NCBI GenBank assembly: GCA_902806595.1
Contig: CADCXC010000038.1
Span: forward strand, 558,001 to 622,000
Length of the DNA: 64,000 nt
Reading direction: 5' to 3'
Source: Pyrenopolyporus hunteri
Lineage: Eukaryota; Ascomycota; Sordariomycetes; Xylariales; Hypoxylaceae
Shown: in pieces, positions 46,237 to 55,975 of the stretch
Position numbering within the stretch: the stretch's first letter is position 1
Layout of the letters: every line of letters begins with the position of its first letter
Position numbers and translations under genes: made by a program
The notes under the pieces: generated by a model
What the model saw: the letters and a program-made list of their open reading frames with translations, nothing else
The model's database searches: none
Told to the model about the DNA's origin: nothing

Positions 46237-49122
46237 TCAGCCCGCCCGCGCGTTACATAAGGCCCGATAAGAAGCCAATTCAGCAGCGCTGCCACCCGAC
46301 CCGCCCCTTCCCTTTCCCTTCCCCTCATCCCTAGCATCCCACACGGGAAAACTCACGGCGCGGCGGTCGCGGTCCGGCATGCGGCGGTAGGTGTAGCCCA
46401 TGAAGGCGGTCTGCTTGCGCACGTCGAGGACGGTGGCGCGCGTGTTTTTGTCACGGAGAAGCCTGTCGCGGGGGCGCTTGCGCTCGCGGCGGCCAAAGGT
46501 GCGCACGAACGCCTTCATCTCGTCGGCGAGCTCTGCGTTGGGCGCCACGGCTTCCATCTCGCGATCCATGCGCTTGAGCTTGGCCGAGTCGTACGGGATC
46601 GACACGAACTGCCCGAGCAGGCCGCGCAACTGACGTGGGAACATGGATAGCTGCATCTGCATGGCGGCCATCTTCTCCGGGTTCCTGCGAGGGATCTGGC
46701 GAGGAAGGGCGGCGCTAAGGAAGCCGTTGGTGGTACTGCCTGCAATTAGGGGGTTCAGAGTTATGCCTTCAGCCTCTGTACTCGTTTCGGGCTGCGACTC
46801 GGACCAGTCCGATATTGGCTCTTCCTCGTCGAAGTAGTGCGTATCCTCGCGACCCGAGAGCTGTGGCACAAAAGGCGGCGAGATGTACTGTAGTCGATCC
46901 CAGGGAATATCACGGAACCATTTGTGCGCTTTGATATCTTCTCCGTCGTGAGGGTATACCGACCTTCCTGTCCAGTCCTGGTAGCTGCGGCGATTCCGAC
47001 CTCTGGCTGAAGGCTCCGGGTTCGCGTCCCGGTAACGGTACCGCCTCGACGAAAGGCGCGTTTCTTTCTCACAGATTAGGTTGGCGATAAGGTCCATGCA
47101 CCTTCTCGAGATGACGGGCCGAGGCGGAAAAGCGAACGTCTGCTTATGGTTGACAATATTACGCTTCGTCTGCTGACGACCTCCCTCCTCCGACAGGAAC
47201 GGAGTGTGGCCGTATAGGCACTCGTACAGGATGACGCCGACACTCCACTAATCGCATCTTGCATCGTAGTCGCCCTCGCGAATGACCTCCGGGGCCATGT
47301 ACTGGCTTGTTCCTACGCAAGACCTGGCTGCGCTGCGGTTGCCGCACCGATTGCGCCAGTTCAGAAGTGGCTCGTCCGCCAAGGTCGGAGATGGGGCCAA
47401 GTGTGGTGGACGGCGCTCATGTTTCTGCATGGCCTGGGCGACACTCTGGGTCCATTTGACAGATCCTTGTAGCCCTTCCGCGCGGTCGATGGCGTCTCCT
47501 TCCACCGGGATGCCGAATTTCTGGAGCAGACTATACCGCTGCGTGTGGTAGTAGTTAGTGTCGTGTGACCAGTGACCATCGAAAGCGAGGCCAAAGTCTG
47601 AGATTTTCAAATGCCCAGATGCAGAGATGAGAAAGTTATCCGGCTTGATATCCCGGTGTATGCAACGCAACGAGTGCGCCTCCTCGATACATAGGATCAT
47701 CTCGGCAATATAAAACTTGGCGACCGGCTCGTTGAGGACGTTCTCTCGGATCAGGAGGCCGAGGAAATCACCCCCAGGCATGTAATCCATGACGAGATAC
47801 AGGTTAGCAGCATCCTGAAAGCTAGTAATCAAGGGAACGATCCTGTCGTAGCATTGATTATTAGCTTCGGCGCCCAAGAGAATTAGGGGGCAATGAAACA
47901 AACCACTTGGAGCCTTCCGAAGCAACCAAGAAGTCCCGTTCCGCACGCAGATGGGCTTCTTGGCTCGTCCTCAACATCGCCGACTTCCTGATTACTTTCA
48001 TGGCATACACCGGCCTATCGCGACGGGTGTCTTGCCCGACATCGCCGGGGCTGCTGGCCTTCTCACGAACAAGTCTAACAACACCGAAGCTCCCCTTCCC
48101 AAGGATCTTGAGGATTTCGTAGTTGTCGACAAGTTGGCCATGCTTGCCTTGTACCGCACCGATACTTTTCGCCTCTAAGACCCGCGTCTCGCGAAGATGC
48201 TCTGTCTCTTGCCTGTAAAACGCACGGCGCCTGTAGCCTTTCTCCGCCTCCGTCATCCCAGCACTATGGTATAATTCCCCTTCCAGGTAACGCCGACGAA
48301 GAGAGCGTGGGCTAGGCTTGGAGAGCTGTTCGTTGAAATAGTTCTTAATGTATATCTTCGCAGCCGCAGCTCTTTCGACGGTTAAAATGGTCGGCGAGGT
48401 TAGGTCGAGAGCTGTCTCCTGTATTGTCGTAAGGTTCGACTCGGGGGCCGAAGGAGCCTCTGGCTCTTTCTCGCGGGTAGCGGGAGCAGTTTTCTTTTCA
48501 CCCGTGTTATTATCTCTCCTCGATTCAAACGAAGTCTTGCCGGTGGTGGCGGTTCCTCCAGTGCCATTGGTGGGACCAGATGATTTGCCGCTAGAAGTCG
48601 TATTGCTATTGCTGAACGAATTCCCGTTGGAAATAGAAGAGACGACTACCTCGGGAGGGCAGGCTGGAAGCGGCTCATCGGCAGCCCTCTCCATGGACCC
48701 GACGGACGGTTTAGACTTAGATCTAATTCGATGTATGACGGTGACAGACGCACCAAAGGGGCTTCGTAGAAATGGCATGGATATCTTCCTGAACCGCCGA
48801 CGCGGCTCGGGTGACCCCTCGGTGGGTGACGGTGCCGGCCATGTCGCAGGCTCTCTGATGGAATTGCCAGAAGCTATGCCTGATATCAGAAAGACCATGT
48901 GCGGCATATCCTGCTCGGGGAAGGCAGCCTACCGCTATTAGTCAACGAACGCAGCACAGATAATATTCGCGAACCCCCGCCCCGTCGTCTGAGCTTCCGA
49001 GGCGGCTCGCCCCTTTCAGGCATGGATAAGGGAGTGTAGGACGGAGTAGCCAATGGGGAAAGCTCCTCTCCCAGGGGGAGAGCTGGCTGGCTCTCTGCCA
49101 CTGGCAACTCATGCGTCGTCAT
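46237..49122 (-). CDS. PUK1: NDR-type AGC protein kinase, PUK1/stk-21-like, with an in-frame TAG at a conserved Trp
   Basis: Core exons are secure: up to 47904, then 47842-46237, with a 61-bp intron (GTTTGT, GCTAAT, CAG) completing SKW-IVPLITSF. The N-terminus is uncertain. My preferred model starts at 49122 and splices 48951 to 48879 (917 codons); the simpler start is the ATG at 48907. In order come a Ser/Pro-rich N-terminus, a MOB-binding-like helical segment (AAKIYIKNYFNEQLSKPSPR), then the kinase motifs GKGSFGVV, YAMKVIRKSAML, HRDIKPDNF, DFGLA and GTSQYMAPEVI. After CD the codon is TAG (47250-47248), then TGG and SVGVILYECLYG. Kinases of this class have Trp-Trp here. The frame then stays open for 337 codons, including HKWFRDIPWDRL and the hydrophobic motif AFMGYTYRRM, with no other defect. 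F. graminearum PUK1 and N. crassa stk-21 are known to use A-to-I editing of UAG in the kinase domain. I infer the same here. Confidence 0.85.
47233..47265 (-). promoter_or_regulatory. Predicted mRNA hairpin presenting the UAG adenosine for A-to-I editing
   Basis: On the transcript, GAUGC-AA-GAUGC (47265-47254) can pair with GUGUC-G-GCGUC (47243-47233), giving two 5-bp stems with G-U wobbles. They enclose the ten-base loop GAUUAGUGGA. The TAG adenosine is the fifth loop base, with U before and G after it. Fungal A-to-I sites are known to prefer a 5' U and hairpin loops. The pairing was drawn by hand, not computed. Confidence 0.5.
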
Positions 49123-50149
49123 GCCGTTGGTTCATTGGTAACGTGTTACCATAACAGTTGGGAGTCTAAGATAGACAATGTATTGCATGAAAAACGATAG
49201 TTATGTAAGTAAACTCTTCTGGGCCCTATTGTATAAGTCAGCACGAGGGCCCAGAACTCAACACCATCCACAGAGGTGCTATCTCTGTCAACGGACTAGA
49301 TGGTGATGGTGATGGTGATAGTGGTGAAATGATTACGATTCGAGGAGAAACCGAATCGCCTAATGTGAGATTCTAGTCAAGGTTAAGAATAGAACCAGCA
49401 GCTACCCACACACTTACCTAGGTAGGTACCTACCTACCTAAGTAGGTCATCAGGGGTCCTACCGTAACCAGTGGTATAGGTACTCCGTCTAACAGGGACA
49501 GAACGTCTAGACTCTGCAATCGTCGCTTCTATATCCATCTCTGTTACTATGTCATAGGTGCTTGGTTGCCGGTTGTTAGGTACCTATACTACCCGTCTCA
49601 GATATAGGGCAGGTAGGTACAAGCCTTTCGATGACGTCGTAGGAGGCTTTATTAAAGGGGTTAGTTTGTACCAATTCTGTCAAGATAATTATGAAACAGC
49701 GGAAGGTAGCAGTAGCATCATTGTTCATCACTCACAAAAGCGCGCACACTGCACACACATACATATCAAGCAGACACGAGAATTCATCGAAATTAAAAAC
49801 ATTGGTGTCCTAGCCTATCTGATGGTATCGTAGCTACCCGCAGAAAACAGCAGAACGCGTGTGTACGGAGGATACCCAACCTCCCTCGGAGTTTTTACGC
49901 CTGTAATGCAACGCAGACCTCGTCATCCCTTATGACAACATCTGCTTCCCGCGTCCGATAAGACGCCGGATCCTCGCAGATTCGCGCAGGTCAGAGACCC
50001 GACCGCGCATGATTAGGAAAAGTCGTCAAATATTTCATGCCGGAAAACTTGACCGAAAATACCGGAAAGACAAAAACATAGAGTACAACCGTAGTGGTAT
50101 CCGCGGGGAACGACGTAGTAAGGAAAGTCACACCGGGACCGCCGCGCGC
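49123..50149. other. Intergenic region between kinase and FKBP genes
   Basis: Holds the kinase promoter and the 3' flank of the FKBP gene. A TGGTGA repeat lies at 49300-49320 and a strong palindromic repeat at 49414-49447. No coding signal is seen. Confidence 0.5.
49414..49447. repeat. Palindromic ACCTAGGTAGGTACCTACC tract
   Basis: A near-perfect inverted repeat of the dispersed family, with AVRII-like and KPNI-like hexamer centres (CCTAGG, GGTACC). Confidence 0.75.
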
Positions 50150-51894
50150 TTATTTAATCGCCAACAGCTTGATGTCAAATACCAGCGTGCTGTTCGCAGG
50201 AATGCCGGGTTGGGCTTTGCTACCGTAGGCAAGGTGGGCAGGGATCGTGAGTCGGCGCTCGCCACCGACCGACATGCCCTGGATGCCAATGTCCCATCCC
50301 TTGATGACTTCTCCCTTTCCGACCGAGAAGCTGAAAGGCTTGCCCTTCTTGTTCGCTATTCCCTTTTGTTAGCAAACCTCCCACGTATCGCCCTTTTTCC
50401 CGGAGCTAGAAATAAAACACTTACCGTCAAAGACCTTTCCGTCTTGGAGCTTGCCGATGTATCGGACTTCCACCTTGTTGCCCTTCTTTGCGACACGGCC
50501 AGAGCCGACCTTGCGGTCGTCGACGGTAACGCCCTGAATAACCTTCACACCGAGAGTAGCACCCTTCTCAGCGGCGGCGGAACCGGTAGGTCCTTGCTCG
50601 AGGTTCTTGGCGAACTGGACCTTCTTGTCACCCTTAGTGGAAGCGTCCTTGGTAGGCTCGGCCTTGGCCTCCTTCTTGACATCGACGGGCTCGCCCTTGT
50701 TGTTCTTGAGCTTCTTCTGCTGCTTCTTGCTGAGCTTGGTCTCAGCCTTGGCCATCATGTCATCGAGGCCTTCCGCCTCCTCGGCGGGACGCTTGTTCTT
50801 GCCCTTCTTGGTCTCGGCAGCCACCAGCTTGGGAGCTTCCTCCTCCTCGTCGGTGTCTATCTCCGTGATACGAGGATCCTGAATGTCGTCAAGCTCATCA
50901 ACCTCCGAACCCTCAGAGTCGTAATCCTCGATACCTTCCATGTCGTAGTCCTCATCGTCCTCGTCCTCCTCGTCGGAGACATCGTCGGGGTCAACAACGT
51001 AGTTACCCGTCAGGTGGACGGTGTGGGTACCCTTGACAACGAAGAACACCTCCTCGTCAGGGCCAATGGTAATGTCGAGGGGTTGTTGGTAGTTCTTCCG
51101 AGCATGTTAGCACAGACTTGCAACAATCTTGGGGTAGGAGAGACGTACGCGCTCAGTATCGAGGGTGCAGATTACAAGTTCCTCGAGATCCAGGTCACCA
51201 GAGGCGATGCTATCATCATCGTCCTCGTCGTCGCTAGAAGTGGCAGGCTCCTTACCCTTCTTGCTAGCCTTGGCGGTGCCGTTAGTCTTAGGCTTGGCGG
51301 CAGCGTCATCCATCTCCTCGTCGGAATCCTGTTCTTCCTGAACAGCTTGGATGAGCTTCTGGAGGGCAGCTTGCTGCCGAGCCTTCTTCGACTTGGAGGG
51401 GTCGCTGGGCCCGCCATTGGGCTCATCGTCATCGTCCTCTTCGTCGTCATCGTCATCCTCATCGGATGAATGGCCGCCCATAAGCTGGTCAATGTATTCG
51501 TCGTCGAGCTCATCGTCGAGAGAGGGTCGCTTGCGAATGAGCTTAAGAGTGGATCGCGGCACAGCGGGGATGTTGCCCTCCTCGTCAGCCTCAGGCGCCT
51601 CGGAGGGGTCGAGGGCAGCCATGGTGATGCGATACTTTAGGCGGCATGTTAGCAATTACGTACTCCAGACGAGGATACGGGGCCGGGACGTGGGACGCGG
51701 GATGCGATGCGACAGTGGGAAGCGTAGGGGTTGCGCCATAATAAGGTCATTCGGAAAAAGAAACTGAACTTTAAGGCTCATGCAAGGAAAATACTTACGG
51801 CAGCACCAGGAACAGCTTCTTCCTGCATAGCAGGAATCATGATGCCTTGGGGCGGGACTTCGAGCCCGTAGAGGGCGATAGGCAGCACAGGCAT
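50150..51894 (-). CDS. FPR4: Nuclear FKBP-type peptidyl-prolyl isomerase (Fpr3/Fpr4, FKBP39 class)
   Basis: Four exons: 51894-51799, 51634-51149, 51094-50425 and 50355-50150; 485 residues with every phase closed. The N-terminus MPVLPIALYGLEVPPQGIMI joins to YRITMAALDP and STLKLIRKRP. This is the nucleoplasmin-like domain, completed by EELVICTLDTER-NYQQPLDITI and VFFVVKGTHTVHLTGNY. Acidic tracts (DEDDDDDEEDDDDE and others) and a Lys-rich segment (TKLSKKQQKKLKNN) follow. The C-terminal FKBP domain (from about 380) has VEVRYIGKLQDGKVFD, GEVIKGWDIGIQGM, GGERRLTIPAHLAYG and ends STLVFDIKLLAIK. Such proteins are nucleolar histone chaperones that isomerise histone-tail prolines. The third intron interrupts the FKBP domain at VFDG-A. 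Introns are 164, 54 and 69 bp. Confidence 0.96.
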
Positions 51895-53108
51895 TGTGAA
51901 TGAGCTGAAGTTCGTCGAACGGAAAAAGGTGTAGATTTCGGTCCAAGATGGAATTGAAACTTCAATCAAGAGTTATTGAGAGATACCAAATGGTATTCGC
52001 AAAGGATGAGGAGGGGAGACACGTATTTATGGGAAAAGGAAAAAAGATGTTGAACGCGACTTGAATCCCGTTGCAGAGGAAGGAGGGAAGAAAAAAAAGT
52101 TCCCAGAGCTAGAGGCTACAGGCTAGCGAGGTAGCTTCCATGTATGCACTCCAAATTTTTTTTTTTTTTTTTACTGTCGAGAAAAATTCCGCCGGAGCAA
52201 CACCCCACCCAGCCTAGAAAATCTTACCGCCTTGGAAGATAAGCCCGCACTAGCCCTAATTAGGCTTATCCGCACGGTCCCTTGCGACGACCCTGCTACA
52301 AAAAGACAGCAACCGCGAGTTGAGCCTCGGTCCTAGCCAATCATGCTGCGGGACCCTGTGGAACAATAACAAATGACGCTCTTTTCGATCGTTTGAAAAG
52401 CAAGTATCCAAGTACATGTATCTAGTATCTACGTAGTAGGTCCATATTAGCTCTAAGATTGTTACGTTGACGAATCTCTTCTTTCCATAAACTTATACAC
52501 CTTTGAATGCATGTTGAATCGTCTGTCGAGGCAGTGTCAAATTACGAAGAAGCTGGTAATCCAATGCCCCGAATATACCTACCTACTTACGGTTACGATC
52601 TACATACGATACACTTAAGATGTCTTGGGTATCGAAACCTCAACCAGAAACACGACAATTCGATAAGTAATATCATTAACGACCTGTACGCATTCGATAC
52701 CCCGCGAGATCTAGTGCCCTCAAAAGGGGTTAGGCCTTGGGGATGTCTCATGGAGATATTTCTATAACGTTGCGTGCCGGTGCTAACAATTTGCCAGAGG
52801 ATGTCTTGGGTTATATATAGTAGGACGCGCACACACATCCAATATAAAAGAATTCCAATCTAACCCCGGCATCTTTACTTAATATTGGAGAGTGAACCTC
52901 GCTGTTTCATCCTCTTACCTCTTCCACACGGGCACTTAGATATCTCTTTCTCGTATCCCAGCTACCTAGCTCTCAACGATGCTAGCATTCACCATCCTCA
53001 CACCAAGAGCCGAGACATTACCTCCATTTAATTAACTTGCCGCAGCAGCAGCAGCAGCCCCGGTAGCGGCAGCCGCGGGGCCTCCGATCGCGCCGTGATA
53101 TCCGGTGT
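51895..53108. other. Intergenic region: FKBP promoter and 3' flank of the DJ-1-like gene
   Basis: Contains a poly-T tract of about 16 at 52157-52172 upstream of the FKBP gene. The frame at 52507-52767 shows no family resemblance and is not accepted as a gene. Confidence 0.5.
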
Positions 53109-54397
53109 CTACTTGCGCCCAAAGGACGTCCAGCTCGTCAGCCAGGCCCGGAACACGTGGAAGGCCATGCGCAGGGCGATCGCCGACTGACCTTTTTCGT
53201 ACTCCTGGGCGCGGTCGCCCACGTCCGTCATCTCGCACGCGATCTCCACGAGCGGCCTCGGGAAGTGCCGCGACGCCCGGCAGTATGCGGCGACGAGGTC
53301 GTTGCCGTTGGTCACGCTTCCTGTTTGCCGGGTTGGCGCGGCCGCGGGTTAGCTGGTAAGTTTCGATTTGATTTGATTTGATTTGATTTTCTGGACCTGG
53401 TGGTAGGTAACTCGGTGGGTGAAAGAGGGGTAGATGAAGGACGACGAAAAATGAAAAGAGAAGAAAAATAGGGGGGCGAGGTGTGAGAGGGGAGTATAAG
53501 AATTAATATAGCATGGTATCAAGGAACCAGGAAAAGCAAACAGTGCCAAAGACGGAGGAGGGAAGAAAGGGGGACCTACCGCTAGACCACAAATTCCCAT
53601 CCTGCCACCACCTATACTTATCTCCCAGCAGCTCCTTCTCGCCGAACCCCATCTTGCGAATCCCGTCCTGCAAGCGGCGGGGTCCGCAGGCCCTCTTCCC
53701 CTTCAACAATCCCGCAGCGCCACAGATATATATCCCCGTACATACACTCAGGATGTCAACGCCCTCGGTCGCCGCCTGGGCGCTCAGCCACGCCAGCGCG
53801 CCCTCCTCGGGCGTCGAGTTGGGGTCCGGCCCGGGCACGATCACGATGTCGAGCTGCCCCGGGGCGACGGCCGCGTCGCTGTAATGGTGCGTGGCGAGCA
53901 GGGCGGCGTCCGAGGTGAAGGGGATGGGCTCTCCGGCCTTCACGGAGCCGATGTAGGAGATGCGCACGGAGGGTGCGATGGCGAGGATGCTCTGGGGGAC
54001 CAGGTGCGAGACTATTGTCATGTCTGATTGGGGTGGTTAATACGTGTGCGTTCTAGAGGGGAAAAGGGGAAAGGGGGGTTGGGACACGGCTTCCCGTCCC
54101 GAGGGATCCTGAGACAGAGAGGCGGGACGGGATTTAGATTCATCACGACGTACTACGGATACGTTAGCTCTACTATGCAAGACTAGACCAGTGCAGTGGC
54201 GCGGGTAAGTTCAGAGGGAGAGGAGAGTGAAAAGGGTGATGGTGATTCCGGCCGATGTACCTCGGGACTAACCATTCATGGCCCATGACTCCCATGACAT
54301 CGACGCACGCCGCGTCGAGGAACTGAGACTCCGTTGGGATGAAGACGCCGATTCTCACGACGTGACGTCCGGTGCCGTTTGTAGCTTCGCTAGCCAT
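53109..54397 (-). CDS. DJ-1/PfpI-like (class I glutamine amidotransferase-like) protein; first junction unresolved
   Basis: Exon 3 (53320-53109) and exon 2 (to 53580) join cleanly across a 259-bp intron, giving LWSSG-SVTNGNDLVAAYCR. Exon 2 holds the body: ISYIGSVKAGEPIPFTSD, LDIVIVPGPDPNSTP and the nucleophile elbow ILSVCTGIYICGAAGLLKGK, with the expected Cys. Exon 1 starts at 54397 with VVRIGVFIPTESQFLDAACV, clearly the first strand of the family. The joint between exon 1 and exon 2 does not close in the obvious way. The natural acceptor (CAG at 54024) needs phase 1, but the available donors are phase 2 or 0. A canonical solution uses donor GTACAT after VP and an acceptor inside exon 2, giving a shorter product. 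Fungal members are often annotated as isonitrile hydratase or ThiJ/PfpI proteins. Activity is unknown. The gene may be functional, alternatively spliced or damaged. Confidence 0.7.
53364..53390. repeat. GATTT pentanucleotide microsatellite inside the DJ-1-like gene intron
   Basis: Five GATTT units in tandem within the last intron. Confidence 0.85.
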
Positions 54398-55975
54398 TTC
54401 GTCTGCTGGTACTGCTTTCGCTTGCGCTGAAGCGAATGCTGAAGTCCTCTAGATGAGAGGCCGAATGTGGATATAGCTGGGAGCTGGGAGATTGGAGCTT
54501 GATTCGTAGAAGAAAAAGAGAAAATAGGCAGGTTTCAAGCCCAAATAATCTCAAGATGATGGTTTAGCCTGAAGAGACTGAGAATCACCAACATCCAAAC
54601 TGCGGACGGAGCGTGGTATTTAACAGCACGCCTCCTCTCCCTCGTCCTCACCCATCTATACTACCTGTCCTTACGGGAGCCTCGTTCCTACTCACTCACT
54701 CACACATACTGACTTACCTCCACGACGCCACGGAGAATCCCCCCCACCCCCAAACACGTGCAGCTCCGAGGCCAAACGGAAGCAAGAATAGCCTCATAAT
54801 CTCGACCGTCGGGATCTATCCGCCGAAGCCAAGCGGCCTAAGGGATCCGGGGAACCAGACCCCCCCCCTCCACGAAACGGTGTAATGTGATTGGCTGATC
54901 TATCGATATGAACCTCCGACTCATCTCGGAGCTAGGGTGTTTTGGCGGGAACGTGAGATGCTAGGCGAATACGGATTATAGATATGTAAAACACGGCTTC
55001 AAGATGCAAGTGATGGAATAGATTTGATTTGCATTATTACTACACACTTTTTGCTCATAGGCTGAAATTTACGGATTGGACACGCGTCTTGTTGAGGATT
55101 TGAGTATGTTTTACGGACGACTCATGATAGGTAAAGTAGACAGCTCAAAGAGCAAGCAATACGCCAATACGACGCCACGCAAACACGATCTCATACCGAA
55201 ATCACCGCTTGCTGAGTACGTCTTTATGCGAGGGTACTCAAGGTACCCGAACCTGCTCGGAACCAAGCCGACTGAACCAGTAACCGCATAATACTAGGAT
55301 ATGAATGCCCATTATCACCAAATCACCCAATATCTATATCTTTGCACACGCATCTAGTTCTAGAGCAATAGGATTTATCATTTATCGTTGTAAGCTTCAA
55401 GAGTACTGCTTGACAACTATTCTTGTTTGCCGGCTTGCTCGCAACCACCGGCCCCGTCCGAGGACGGCTTTCTTCTTTATGTACATGAATATTAGATATT
55501 ACCGGGCTAGGTTTGCGAATTAGGTATCTTGGGTCTCTTCCTCCCATGGCGAACCCGTCGTCGTCCTCGCTGGGCTAGCCCGCCCCCCAATCGGACGCAC
55601 ATGTTCCCCTCGACTCCACGGAGTCGGTTTTGGTTGCTGAGCCGTAATTCTTCCGGCTGCTCTCTCTCTCGCCGCGTAAACGAATGCCGGCAGGAAAAAA
55701 GCGTCTTTCCTGCGATTTGCTCCTAGAACTCCTCGAGCCCAGAAAAAGGATCCCCGTATCTAGAATGCCAGTGCCGATGCCATGCATATCAACATCATGC
55801 CCTCTATTTACACATGCTCCTCGGAGCTATTCTTGGAAAAAGTGGGAAAAGGGCGCCTCGTCGGTCTTCAACAAGTCGGTCGGTGGAGAATCGAAACGTA
55901 AATCGCGCAACAAACACGGACTATTTCGATAGCCGGTCTGAACGAACATTATTAAACTCATAACTGCCCCTGCCC
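54398..55975. other. Intergenic region, 1.6 kb, no supported gene
   Basis: Holds the promoter of the DJ-1-like gene, with an inverted CCAAT box at 54890-54894, and the 3' flank of the GT2 gene. The frames at 54613-54885 and 55684-55932 look random. No repeats of note. Confidence 0.5.

Noticed and set aside
46237..49122. Calling the kinase gene a pseudogene because of the TAG
   Set aside because: There is one stop only, at a site known to be edited in orthologues, with intact sequence for 337 codons after it and a fitting hairpin context.
50009..51469. A 486-codon plus-strand frame opposite the FKBP gene
   Set aside because: It is the complement of acidic and Lys-rich codons of the real gene, giving an artificial Leu/Val-rich protein, and it ignores that gene's well-supported introns and family motifs.
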